Assembly (NCBI GenBank): GCA_035632395.1
Contig: DASQGX010000127.1
Coordinates: 1 to 25,483 of the forward strand
Origin: REEB95 sp035632395
Lineage (GTDB): Bacteria > Pseudomonadota > Alphaproteobacteria > ATCC43930 > CGMCC-115725
DNA: 25,483 nucleotides
Reading direction: 5' to 3'
Shown: piece after piece, positions 1 through 8,300 of the stretch
Numbering within the stretch: the stretch's first letter is position 1
Layout of the letters: every line of letters begins with the position of its first letter
Position numbers and translations under genes: made by a program
The notes under the pieces: generated by a model
The model's input: the letters and a program-made list of their open reading frames with translations, nothing else
Database searches by the model: none
What the model was told of the DNA's origin: nothing

Positions 1-74
1 AGCGTCAACAACAGATAGGGATAAAGCGCCTCGATGCGGCTAACGTGACGAGTGTGCGCGGGCGCGGCGGGCAT
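1..74 (-). CDS. Possible N-terminus of a divergent gene, cut by the window edge
   Basis: An ATG on the minus strand at 74 opens a frame that stays open to the window edge, about 24 codons. The visible start reads MPAAPAHTRHVSRIEALYPY followed by Leu-Leu-Leu-Thr, which could be the cytoplasmic start of a membrane protein leading into a first hydrophobic segment. A purine-rich stretch (cgagag) lies a few bases upstream of the ATG. It would be divergent from the FAD oxidase gene with about 84 bases between the starts. The fragment is too short to assign a family, and the open frame may be chance. The remaining 84 bases (75-158) hold no other clear signal. Confidence 0.3.
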   Translation of the reverse strand, partial: MPAAPAHTRHVSRIEALYPYLLLT

Positions 75-158
75 GGGCGCTCTCGAAGATGTCGTTGGAG
101 ATTGTCGGTCCTTCGCCGTTGCGTCAATCTCGGCATGATCGGATTGCAAGGAACGCAA

Positions 159-1307
159 ATGCGCGAATCGGTCGAATGCGTGGTCATCGGCGCCGGCGTC
201 ATCGGACTCGCGGTGGCGCGGGCGCTGGCGCTGAGCGGCCGGACCGTCCTGGTCGTCGAAAAAGAACGCTATATCGGCGCGCATACATCGTCGCGCAACA
301 GCGAGATTATCCACGCCGGGCTCTACTACCCCGCCGACAGTCTCAAGGCGGGATTCTGCGTCGCCGGACGCAAACAGCTTTACGCCTATTGCGCGGCACG
401 CGGCATCGTTACGAAACGCATCGGCAAGCTCGTCGTCGCCACCGACGAGACCGAGGCGCCGTTGCTGGCGAAGGTGATGGCGCACGCCACGGCCAACGGC
501 GTCGATGATTTGGAGCTGCTCGACGCCAAGGCGGCGCGCGCAATGGAGCCCGAGGTGGCTTGCATCGCCGCCTTCCATTCACCGTCCACCGGCTTGATCG
601 ACAGCCATGCGCTAATGCTGAGCTTGCAGGGTGAGGCCGAGGCGCGCGGTGCCACGGTTGCGCTGCGCGCTGAAGTCGCGTCCGGCCGCGTGCGCGAATC
701 GGGTGGCTTCGTGCTCGAAATCGCAGGGGGTGAGAATCTAACCCTCGAGTGCGAGATTCTGGTCAATGCTGCCGGTCTCTATGCGCCGGGCGTCGCGCGG
801 CGGCTCGCAGGCGTGCCGGCAGCGAGCATTCCGCGCGACTATTATTGCCGCGGCGTCTACTTCACGCTGCCAGGCAAGGCACCGTTCCGGCGTCCGGTGT
901 ACCCCGTGCCGGAACATGCCGGCCTCGGCGTCCATTACACGCCCGATCTCGCCGGCCAAGGACGCTTCGGTCCGGATACGGAGTGGATCAATGGCGTTGA
1001 CTACACCGTCGATCCAAAACGCGGTGCGCAGTTCTTCGCCGCGATCCGCAAATATTGGCCCGGCTTGCCCGACGGCGCGTTGCAGCCCGGCTACGCCGGT
1101 ATACGGCCGAAAATCAGCAGCCGCGACGAACCGGCCGCCGATTTCCGCATCGACGGCGCCGAGCGCCATGGCATCGCCGGCCTGGTCAATCTTTTCGGCA
1201 TCGAATCACCGGGCTTGACCAGCTCGCTGGCGATCGCAGATTACGTCGCCGCGCTGGTCAATGCGCCGGCGACGGCTCCGACGGTTGCTGCTGGACCATC
1301 ACCATGA
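159..1307 (+). CDS. lhgO: LhgO-type FAD-dependent oxidoreductase (L-2-hydroxyglutarate oxidase family)
   Basis: A 382-residue flavoprotein of the DAO superfamily. The N-terminus carries the FAD-binding Rossmann motif (VVIGAGVIGLAVARALA), then VVEKE for the ribose contact, and the segment SSRNSEIIHAGLYYP that is typical of the LhgO/YgaF branch. The C-terminus (LFGIESPGLTSSLAIADYVA) closes the FAD site as in that family. LhgO enzymes oxidise L-2-hydroxyglutarate to 2-oxoglutarate and pass electrons to the quinone pool. The frame is open from 45, but I start at ATG 159 because AAGGA lies six bases upstream and the protein then begins directly before the FAD strand. Its last 50 bases overlap the 3' end of the convergent PCu(A)C-like gene. 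The exact substrate is inferred from the family; a related 2-hydroxyacid or amino acid oxidase is possible. Confidence 0.85.
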   Translation: MRESVECVVIGAGVIGLAVARALALSGRTVLVVEKERYIGAHTSSRNSEIIHAGLYYPADSLKAGFCVAGRKQLYAYCAARGIVTKRIGKLVVATDETEAPLLAKVMAHATANGVDDLELLDAKAARAMEPEVACIAAFHSPSTGLIDSHALMLSLQGEAEARGATVALRAEVASGRVRESGGFVLEIAGGENLTLECEILVNAAGLYAPGVARRLAGVPAASIPRDYYCRGVYFTLPGKAPFRRPVYPVPEHAGLGVHYTPDLAGQGRFGPDTEWINGVDYTVDPKRGAQFFAAIRKYWPGLPDGALQPGYAGIRPKISSRDEPAADFRIDGAERHGIAGLVNLFGIESPGLTSSLAIADYVAALVNAPATAPTVAAGPSP

Positions 1308-1707
1308 CCGTGGTCTGGCCGGCACGGGCGAAACGCAGCGTCAGCGGGAAATCGTCACCGACTGCGAGCCGGCGCTTGACACCTTGGAGCACGACGCGGC
1401 GTCCGCCAGGCCGCAGCGCTACGGGCTGTTTCGGCAGCAAATCGAACGCTCCGATTGGGCGGTTGCCGTAATCCTGAAACATCACCGCGTCGGCGATTGC
1501 TGTCGCGCCGCCGACCAGCCGGTCGGGCTTGTCGCCCATATTCGCCAGCGCCATAAAGACGGCGGCGACGTCGCCGGTCGACGGTTCGGCCCAGGGATGG
1601 CCGATCTCGATCGCGCCGAGCGTGTAGGAATGCGCGCGGCCGCGTGACGTGCCGAGCGCCGCCAGCAGCACGGTCAGCGGCGCGAGAAGCAGGCTGCGAC
1701 GGTTCAT
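1258..1707 (-). CDS. Periplasmic PCu(A)C-like (DUF461) protein with degenerate copper site
   Basis: A 149-residue protein with a signal peptide (MNRRSLLLAPLTVLLAALGT, likely cleaved after GRA at residue 25). The rest follows the PCu(A)C fold: IEIGHPWAEPS, the VALRPGGRRVVLQGVKRRL strand pair, and PLTLRFARAG near the end. PCu(A)C proteins deliver Cu(I) to the CuA site of cytochrome oxidase using an H(M)...M...H-x-M ligand set. Here the usual G-G-Y-H-L-M stretch reads G-G-R-R-V-V (residues 101-106), and the upstream His position appears to be Phe77, so the ligands seem lost. The start is ATG 1707; the frame is open further upstream, but that region is antisense to alanine dehydrogenase. The start is 33 bases from the divergent ald start. 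The fold assignment is firm, but the function is probably not copper delivery. Confidence 0.8.
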   Translation of the reverse strand: MNRRSLLLAPLTVLLAALGTSRGRAHSYTLGAIEIGHPWAEPSTGDVAAVFMALANMGDKPDRLVGGATAIADAVMFQDYGNRPIGAFDLLPKQPVALRPGGRRVVLQGVKRRLAVGDDFPLTLRFARAGQTTVMVMVQQQPSEPSPAH

Positions 1708-1740
1708 ACGCGGTTCACCGGATAAAGGACGGAGATAGCG

Positions 1741-2871
1741 ATGCTGGTCGGCGTGCCAAAGGAGATCAAGACCCATGAATACCGCGTCGGCCTCGTGCCG
1801 GGAAGCGTGCGCGAGCTCGTCCATCACGGCCAGGCGGTGGTGATCGAAAGCGGCGCCGGTGCCGGCATCGGCTTCGACGACGAGGCGTATCGCCGGGCCG
1901 GCGCCAGCATTGCCGCGAACGCGGCCGAGGTCTTCGCCAAGGCCGAGTTGATCGTCAAAGTGAAGGAGCCGCAACCGGCGGAAATCGCCATGCTGCGCCG
2001 CGGCCAGGTGCTGTTCACCTATCTCCATCTCGCCGCCGATGCCAAGCAGGCCGAAGGGCTATTGCGCTCCGGCGCGACCTGCATCGCTTACGAGACGGTG
2101 ACCGACGAGCGCGGCGGCTTGCCGCTGTTGGCACCCATGAGCGAGGTTGCCGGCCGCATGGCAGTGCAGGTTGGCGCGCATTACCTCGAAAAGGAACAGA
2201 GCGGGGCCGGCGTATTGCTCGGCGGCGTGCCGGGCGTATCGGCCGCGCGCGTCGTTGTGCTCGGCGGCGGCGTCGCCGGCACCAACGCTGCGCGCGTCGC
2301 GATGGGCATGGAAGCGCATGTCACTGTGATCGACAAGCAGCTGACCCGGCTCTATGCGCTCGATCTGCAATTCGGCTCGCAGCTCCACACGCTGTTTTCC
2401 ACGGTCGAAAACATCGAGCGCGAAGTGATCGGCGCCGACCTAGTGATCGGTGCGGCGCTTGTCGCCGGCGCGGCGACACCCAAACTGGTGACGCGCGATA
2501 TGGTGAAACGCATGCGTGCCGGTTCGGTGATCGTCGACATCTCGATCGACCAGGGCGGCTGCTGCGAGACCAGCCGGCCGACGACGCATGCCGACCCGAC
2601 CTATATCGAGGAGGGCGTCATCCATTACTGCGTCACCAACATGCCGGGCGCGGTTGCGCGCACGTCGACCTTCGCGCTCAACAACGCGACGCTGCCGTTC
2701 GTCCTGGCTTTGGCGCAGCAGGGCTGGAAACGGGCGATCGCTGACGACCGCAACCTGATGGCCGGGCTCAACATCCAGGCCGGCCGCATCACTCATCCTG
2801 CGGTGGCGCAGTCGCTCGGCGCCGCCTATCTCGCGCCCGAGCAAGCGGCCGGACCGGCGACTGGCGGATAA
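1741..2871 (+). CDS. ald: Alanine dehydrogenase
   Basis: A 376-residue NAD-dependent alanine dehydrogenase, which interconverts L-alanine and pyruvate plus ammonia in the cytoplasm. The length matches the family (about 370). The start MLVGVPKEIKTHEYRVGLVP is characteristic, with substrate-binding Arg15. Lys75 (in KVKEPQ), catalytic His96 (FTYLHLAAD) and Asp270 (VDISIDQGG) fall at the positions known from characterised enzymes. The NAD Rossmann motif is VVVLGGGVAGTNAARVA at 171-187. GGAG lies six bases before the ATG. The gene diverges from the PCu(A)C-like gene across only 33 bases and converges on atpF, with 13 bases between the stops. No key residue is missing. Confidence 0.96.
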   Translation: MLVGVPKEIKTHEYRVGLVPGSVRELVHHGQAVVIESGAGAGIGFDDEAYRRAGASIAANAAEVFAKAELIVKVKEPQPAEIAMLRRGQVLFTYLHLAADAKQAEGLLRSGATCIAYETVTDERGGLPLLAPMSEVAGRMAVQVGAHYLEKEQSGAGVLLGGVPGVSAARVVVLGGGVAGTNAARVAMGMEAHVTVIDKQLTRLYALDLQFGSQLHTLFSTVENIEREVIGADLVIGAALVAGAATPKLVTRDMVKRMRAGSVIVDISIDQGGCCETSRPTTHADPTYIEEGVIHYCVTNMPGAVARTSTFALNNATLPFVLALAQQGWKRAIADDRNLMAGLNIQAGRITHPAVAQSLGAAYLAPEQAAGPATGG

Positions 2872-2884
2872 CCGCCGCGAAAAA

Positions 2885-3385
2885 TCAGTGCAGGGTTTCG
2901 GGCAGCGCCGCGATTGCCTGATCGACGAGTGCCCCCCGGCGCTTGGCGTCGAGATCTTCGGCCAGCACGTGGCGCACGGCGGCGATGGCGACGTCGACCG
3001 CGGCAGCGCGGACTTCGTTCAGCGCCTTCTGCTCTTCAAGCGCCAGCTTCTCGGCCGCCAGCCGCTTGCGGCGTTCGAGCACCGCCGCCAGATCCTTGCG
3101 GCCTTCCTGTGCCGCGCGTTCGGCTTCGGCGCGGGCCTGAGCGATGATCGCCTCGGCTTCCTTGAGCGCGTCGCGCTGGCGTAATTGGTGCTGCGCCAGG
3201 GCCTTTTGCGCCTCCTCGGCGAGGCGGCGCGCCTCGTCGAGCTCGGCTTTGATCTTCTCGGCGCGGCGGTCGAGCATGCCGAGCATTGCGCCGCGCGCCT
3301 TCCACACGACGATCGCCATCGAGATGACGAAGGCGATCAGCACCCAGAATTCGGCTTCGCCGAATAGCTCGCGCAGCGATTCCAT
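2885..3385 (-). CDS. atpF: ATP synthase F0 subunit b
   Basis: A 166-residue b subunit of the F0 stator. One N-terminal membrane helix (FWVLIAFVISMAIVVW, about 13-28) leads into a long charged, alanine-rich coiled coil that would link the membrane sector to F1 delta and alpha. It is the last gene of the F0 operon. Its ATG shares the A of the preceding stop (TGATG), so translation is probably coupled to atpF'. Together with the next gene it gives the b/b' heterodimer found in Alphaproteobacteria and photosynthetic lineages. Its stop is 13 bases from the convergent ald stop, and I see no clear hairpin terminator between them. Confidence 0.95.
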   Translation of the reverse strand: MESLRELFGEAEFWVLIAFVISMAIVVWKARGAMLGMLDRRAEKIKAELDEARRLAEEAQKALAQHQLRQRDALKEAEAIIAQARAEAERAAQEGRKDLAAVLERRKRLAAEKLALEEQKALNEVRAAAVDVAIAAVRHVLAEDLDAKRRGALVDQAIAALPETLH

Positions 3386-3876
3386 CAGCCCCGCTCCCGC
3401 ATCACGGCGTCAACCGCCGCATTGACGCGCGCCGGCTCGACCGCCGCGCCGGCGAGCTTGCCGGCGGCTTCTTGCGCGACCTCGGCGGCCAGCTGTCGGA
3501 CTCCCTGAAGGGCGGTCGCTTTGGCGTCGGCGATGCGCCGCTCGGCCTTGGCAGTCTCGGCGTTGAGGCTTTCGGCGAGCTTGCGCTGTTGCTCGGCGGC
3601 TTCGGCGGCCAGCCGTTCGGCGGTTTCGCGCAAGGCCTGCTGCGCCTTGGTGCGAGCTTCGCTCAATGCCCGCTCGTAGGCCGTGATTACGGCTTCGGCC
3701 TCGGCCTTCATGCGTTGCGCCTTGTCGAGATCGCCGGTGATCCGGTCGCGGCGCTTAGCGATGATCCCGCCGACGCGCGGCAGGCCCACCAGCGTCATCA
3801 CCAGATAGAGGGCGATGAACGTGATGGCCAGCCAGACGAGCTGGCTCGGGAAGGTGGCGAGGTCAAGCTGCGGCAT
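3385..3876 (-). CDS. atpF': ATP synthase F0 subunit b'
   Basis: A 163-residue b' subunit (also called AtpG or AtpX). The N-terminus (MPQLDLATFPSQLVWLAITF) is typical of the b' branch and contains the single membrane helix, ending near residue 32. A coiled coil rich in Ala, Glu, Lys and Arg follows. It pairs with b to form the peripheral stalk. It lies 16 bases downstream of atpE and overlaps atpF by one base. A separate b' gene is a lineage marker, since gamma-proteobacteria such as E. coli have only b. Confidence 0.94.
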   Translation of the reverse strand: MPQLDLATFPSQLVWLAITFIALYLVMTLVGLPRVGGIIAKRRDRITGDLDKAQRMKAEAEAVITAYERALSEARTKAQQALRETAERLAAEAAEQQRKLAESLNAETAKAERRIADAKATALQGVRQLAAEVAQEAAGKLAGAAVEPARVNAAVDAVMRERG

Positions 3877-3892
3877 CGGCCGGTCGACAGAC

Positions 3893-4114
3893 CTAGAACA
3901 CGAACAGGATCAGGAACGCGATCGCCAAGCCGAACAGCCCGGTCGCCTCGGCGAGGGCGAAGCCGAGAAACGCGAACGGCGTGACTTGCGCCGCCGGGTT
4001 GCGCGCCAATGCGTTGATCAGCGCCGCAAAGACGTTGCCGATGCCGATACCGGCGCCGACGAGTGCGATGCAGGCCAGGCCTGCGCCGATCATTTTTGCC
4101 GAAGCGAGATCCAT
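3893..4114 (-). CDS. atpE: ATP synthase F0 subunit c (proteolipid)
   Basis: A 73-residue hairpin proteolipid that forms the rotor ring. The first helix has the glycine packing motif GAGIGIG (20-26), the polar loop has Arg38-Asn39-Pro40, and the second helix has the ion-carrying carboxylate Glu56 in ALAEATGLF. I do not see the extra polar residues of a sodium-type site, so a proton ring is the simplest reading. GGGGA seven bases upstream supports ATG 4114. It lies 19 bases downstream of atpB. Confidence 0.97.
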   Translation of the reverse strand: MDLASAKMIGAGLACIALVGAGIGIGNVFAALINALARNPAAQVTPFAFLGFALAEATGLFGLAIAFLILFVF

Positions 4115-4133
4115 TGCAATATCCCCAGAAGTT

Positions 4134-4865
4134 TCAGTGAAGGTTGATGGCGTCGTTGAGATAGAGACAGGTGAGAATGGTGAAGACGTAAGCCTGCAGC
4201 ACCGCGACCAGCAGCTCGAGGAAGAAGATCAGCACGTCGAGACCAAGCGGCAGCAGGCCCAGAATCCCGATGCTGGCGGCGAAGCCGCCGAAGATCGCGA
4301 GCATCGTGTGGCCGGCGAGCATGTTGGCGAACAACCGGATCGACAGCGTGAACGGCCGGATCAGGTAGGACAGCAACTCGATCGGCACCAAAAGCACGAG
4401 CAGCACGACCGGCACGCCGTGCGGTACGAAAAAACTGAGGAAATGCCAGCCGTGGCGCCAGATGCCGATCAGGGTCACGCCGACGAAGACGACTGCGGCC
4501 AAGGCGAAGGTAACGATGATCTGACCGGTGAAGGTGTAGCCGTAGGGAATCAGGCCGAGCATGTTGCCGAACAGGATGAACATGAACAGCGTGAAGACGA
4601 ACGGGAAATAGCGTTGGCCGTCCGTGCCCACCGTCTCGTCAATCATGTTGCCGATGAATTCATAAGCGAGTTCGCCCAGCGACTGGACGCGGCCGGGCAC
4701 GAGTTCTTCGCGGCGCGTGCCGATGACGATGACTACCGTCGCCAGCAACACCGCGATGGTCATCAGCAGCGCCGAATTGGTGAACGAGATGTCGAGCTTG
4801 CCGATGTGCAGCGGCACGATCGGCTTGATCACGAATTGCTCGAGCGGATGCAGTTCCAGCGCCAC
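4134..4865 (-). CDS. atpB: ATP synthase F0 subunit a
   Basis: A 243-residue integral membrane a subunit forming the proton half-channels. The essential arginine is Arg177 in LSIRLFANMLAGH, and the last helix has LLVAVLQAYVFTILTCLYLND. I start at GTG 4865, giving M-A-L-E-L-H-P-L-E-Q-F, the family's usual opening. The frame is open further upstream (to 4919), but that extension overlaps atpI and is an arginine-rich, unconserved tail. The GTG begins one base after the atpI stop, and the GA-rich end of atpI (gaggacgaggac) would serve as the ribosome-binding site, so translation is probably coupled. There are five to six hydrophobic segments, as expected. Confidence 0.95.
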   Translation of the reverse strand: MALELHPLEQFVIKPIVPLHIGKLDISFTNSALLMTIAVLLATVVIVIGTRREELVPGRVQSLGELAYEFIGNMIDETVGTDGQRYFPFVFTLFMFILFGNMLGLIPYGYTFTGQIIVTFALAAVVFVGVTLIGIWRHGWHFLSFFVPHGVPVVLLVLLVPIELLSYLIRPFTLSIRLFANMLAGHTMLAIFGGFAASIGILGLLPLGLDVLIFFLELLVAVLQAYVFTILTCLYLNDAINLH

Positions 4866-4866
4866 G

Positions 4867-5223
4867 TCAGTCCTCGTCCTCGTCGTCCCCCGCCGCGCCG
4901 GCCTTGCCGCCGCGCGCACCGACTTTCATACCCATCCCGGTGACCGCGCGGTACACGTTCCACATGCCCGCGGCGATACCGAGAAAGAACATCACCACCA
5001 TCGCCGCTGGCTTGGTTCCGAGCCAACGGTCGATCGCCCAACCGATGGCGACCGATACAACGACCGCAACCACCAGTTCGAGCCCAATGCGCAGCCCGAA
5101 CGCCAACGCGTCTTGCGTCGGCGGGGCGCCACGGGGCGCGAGCTTCGGCGGAAGCCCGCCACGTGCCTTGGCTAGGCGCTCGCCTAAATCCTTGAGGCTC
5201 GCCCGCGCCTCGCGTTCGTCCAT
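4867..5223 (-). CDS. atpI: AtpI-like F0 assembly protein
   Basis: A 118-residue AtpI/AtpR-type protein, the first gene of the F0 operon. Family members help c-ring assembly or Mg2+ supply and are not part of the finished enzyme. After a charged N-terminus (MDEREARASLKDLGERLAKA) come two membrane helices (GLELVVAVVVSVAIGWAID and MVVMFFLGIAAGMWNVY), then an acidic tail ending in Asp-Asp-Glu-Asp-Glu-Asp. I use ATG 5223; a longer frame to 5304 would add 27 arginine-rich residues reaching into the promoter region. The upstream ribosome-binding site is weak (GGTGG). Confidence 0.85.
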   Translation of the reverse strand: MDEREARASLKDLGERLAKARGGLPPKLAPRGAPPTQDALAFGLRIGLELVVAVVVSVAIGWAIDRWLGTKPAAMVVMFFLGIAAGMWNVYRAVTGMGMKVGARGGKAGAAGDDEDED

Positions 5224-5304
5224 TCCAACCACCGGGAATGCTTGAGAGAATCCCCCGCGGCGCGGGCGTGCGCGGCGGCTAACCCGCACCGGAAAGGCGC
5301 GCAA

Positions 5305-5333
5305 CTTCTAAAAGGCGTTACCGGGCGAGTCAA
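5305..5333 (-). promoter_or_regulatory. Candidate sigma-70 promoter of the atp operon
   Basis: On the minus strand TTGACT (5333-5328) and TAGAAG (5310-5305) are separated by exactly 17 bases in the 128-base gap between the smc stop and the atpI start. A GAGTC (5327-5331), a CcrM target, overlaps the -35 element. The match is by eye only, and no factor-independent terminator for smc was seen in this gap. Confidence 0.45.
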
Positions 5334-5351
5334 GCGCGGGAAGGCGCGGAA

Positions 5352-8300
5352 TCAGGCGGTGCGACGAAGCTGCTCGATCCCCTGGAGATCGACCGAAACC
5401 AGCTGTGACACGCCCTTTTCGCCCATGGTGACGCCGTAAAGCCGGTCGACGCGCGCCATGGTCAGGCGGTGATGGGTGATGATGAGGAAGCGGGTTTCGG
5501 CGCTTTCGGCGATTTCGGCGACGAGGCGGCAGAAGCGGTCGACGTTCGCATCATCAAGCGGCGCGTCGACTTCGTCCAGCACGCAGATCGGCGCTGGATT
5601 GGTGAGGAACACCGCGAATAGAAGCGCCAACGCGGTCAGCGCCTGCTCGCCGCCGGACAGCAGCGTCAGGTTCTGCAGCTTCTTGCCTGGCGGGCTCGCC
5701 ATGATTTCGAGCCCAGCCTGCAACGGGTCATCGTCTTCGCCGGGGTCGAGCCGCAAATGGGCATTGCCGCCACCGAACAGCCGCACGAACAGCTTGCCGA
5801 AATGCTCATTGACCTGTGTGAATGCGGCGAGCAGGCGTTCGCGGCCTTCGCGGTTGAGCGCGGTGATGCCCTGGCGCAGCTTGGCGATGGCACCGACGAG
5901 ATCCTCGCGCTCGCGATTGAGGCCGTTGAGGCGTTCCTCGATCTCGCGCGATTCCGCTTCGGCAACCAAATTCACCGGACCCATATTCTCGCGCTCGCGC
6001 AACAACCGTTCGAGGCGCGTGGTGGCGGCGCCGATCTCCGGCAACTCTTCGTCGGCTTCGATGCCTGCGGCGGTCAGCACGTCTTCGGGTTTGGCCTGCA
6101 GCTTTTCGGCAATCGCGTCAGCGATCATGGTGCGCGCCTGCACTGCCTGATCGCGCACGCCTTCCGCCCGCACGCGCTCTTCGCGCGCTTCACCGGCGGA
6201 AGCCTCTGCCGCACGCGCCGCCTTGTCGGCTTCGGCAAGCTTGGCTTCGCCCGCAGCGAGCGCGTCGGCAGCCCGATTGCGGCGCGCGGTCGATGCGGCG
6301 ATGGTTTCGGCCAGCTTGTCGCGTTCGGCAGCGATTTCCTGCGGCCGTTGGGCGAGCGCTTCGATCTCGCCATGCAACTCGCCGCGGCGGCTTTCGAGGG
6401 TCTGGCGCTGGCGCGCCGCAGCTTCGGTGCGCTGCTCCCACGATTTGTGTTCGACGCTGATCGCCGCCAACCGCTCGCTGCGCGCCGCCGCTTCGCGCAC
6501 CAACCGGTCGTGTTCGCCCTGATGCGCCTGTTGCAGGGCCCGGCGCTCGGCGAGCGTGCCGCGCGCCGCCTGAATTTCGTCACGGCCTTTGGTCGGATCG
6601 GGCAAGGCATCGAGTGCGTTGCGCGCGGCGGCGACTTCCGCCTCTGCCTCGTTGCGATCGAACGTCAGCCGTTGCGCCGCTTCTTCCAGCGCGGCACGGC
6701 GTGAAACAATCGCGGCGGCAGCACGCGCCAGCTCGGCTTCATGGTTGCGGATATCCGCCAGCGCGTCGAGCGCTTCGCGGGCATGCTGCCGCGCCTGGCG
6801 ATCGGCTTCGGCGCGTTCACGGTTGTGGCGCTGTGCCGCATCGAGCGCCTCGCGCTGCTGCGCAACCACGGTCTCCGCGTCCTGCAGTTCACGCGTCAGC
6901 TCGGCCAGGCGATGGCGCTGCTCGAGTCGTTGGGTTGCCGCCGCCGGTGCGCCCGGCAGGCGGCGGAAACCGTCCCAGCGCCACAAACCGCCATCGCGGC
7001 TAACAAGCCGCTGGCCCGGACGCAAATCCGCCTGGAGCCGCTCGCCGTCAGAAACGGTGTCGACCACACCGATCTGATTGAGGCGGCGCGTCAACGGTGC
7101 TGGAGCCGTGACGTGTTCCGACAGCCGGCTCACGCCTGCCGGCAGTGGCGGTGCATCGGCATAATCCGGCAAGCCGAACCAATGCGCCGGCGCGGCGGCG
7201 TCGGTCGGCGCCGTCAGATCATCGCCGACGGCGGCGCCGAGCGCGGCTTCGAAGCCGCGTGCCACTTGGATCGCGTCGAGCACCGGCGGCCATTTGTCGT
7301 GATCGGGCTTCGCCAAGAGTTGCCGCAGCGCCTCGCTTTCGGCTTTCAACTTGGCGCGGTTCATTTCCGCCGCTTCGAGCGGACCGCGCGCCTCGGTTTC
7401 GGCGGCTTGCGCTTCGGCCAGTGCCTGCTCGGCCGCGGTCAGCGCAGCGCGGCTTTCTTCGGCTGCGCTTTCGGCGGCTTTGAGCGCGGCTAGCGTTTCA
7501 GCGCCGACGCCGCTGGCGCCGGCCTCGGCTTCGAGGGCGATGCGCTGGCGTGCAATCTCGTCGGCACGATCCTTGAGCCGATTCTGGCGCTCCACCGCTT
7601 CACTGATCCGTGTCACGAGTGCAGCGCGGCGGGCTTCCTCGGCAGCGACGCGTTCGGTCAGTGCGGTCAATTGGGCGTCGAGTGCCGCCACGGTCTCGGT
7701 CACATGCGCCAAATCTTCGGCGGCTTTTGTCTGCGACTGCCGTTCGTCCTGCTGCGCGGCAGCGAGCGACTGACGCTCCTCGCCGAGCCGCGCCAGCGCG
7801 GCGCGCGCGTCGGCGGCGAGCTCATCCTCGCGCTTCAAGTCGGCGGCAAGCTGCTCGAGACGCGCTTCGGCTGATTGCCGTGCCGCCATGATGCGGCGTT
7901 CTTCGTCGTCGAGCGCCTGACGCGCTAAGGTCAAGCGTTGAAGCTCGGCCGATGCCACCGCTTCGTCCTGGCGCAGCGCCGGCAGCTCGGCAGAAGCCGC
8001 TTCACGCAGCCGATCAGCCGCGGCGGCGGCCGTCATGCGCTCGGCAACGAGGCGCTCGGCGGCGCGCAGTCGCTCTTCCGCCGCCGTCAATTCGCCGGTG
8101 GCGGCGGCATAACGCAGATGCAACACGGTCGCTTCGGCGCGGCGGATCCAGTCCGACAGGCGGCGATAGCGCTGTGCCTGGCGCGCCTGCTTCTTCAGGC
8201 TTTCGAGCTGGGTCTCAAGCGTGCGCAGGACATCGTCGAGCCGCGCCAAGTTGGTCTCGGCGGCCTTGAGACGCAGCTCGGCCTCATGCCGCCGCGAGTG

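Noticed and set aside
45..158. Longer N-terminus for the LhgO-type gene
   Set aside because: The extra 38 residues are Arg/Gly-rich and unconserved, and a good ribosome site precedes ATG 159.
3981..4943. A 320-codon plus-strand frame opposite atpB and atpE
   Set aside because: Very rich in His/Asp/Glu/Gln, as expected from reading hydrophobic membrane codons backwards; atpB and atpE are unambiguous.
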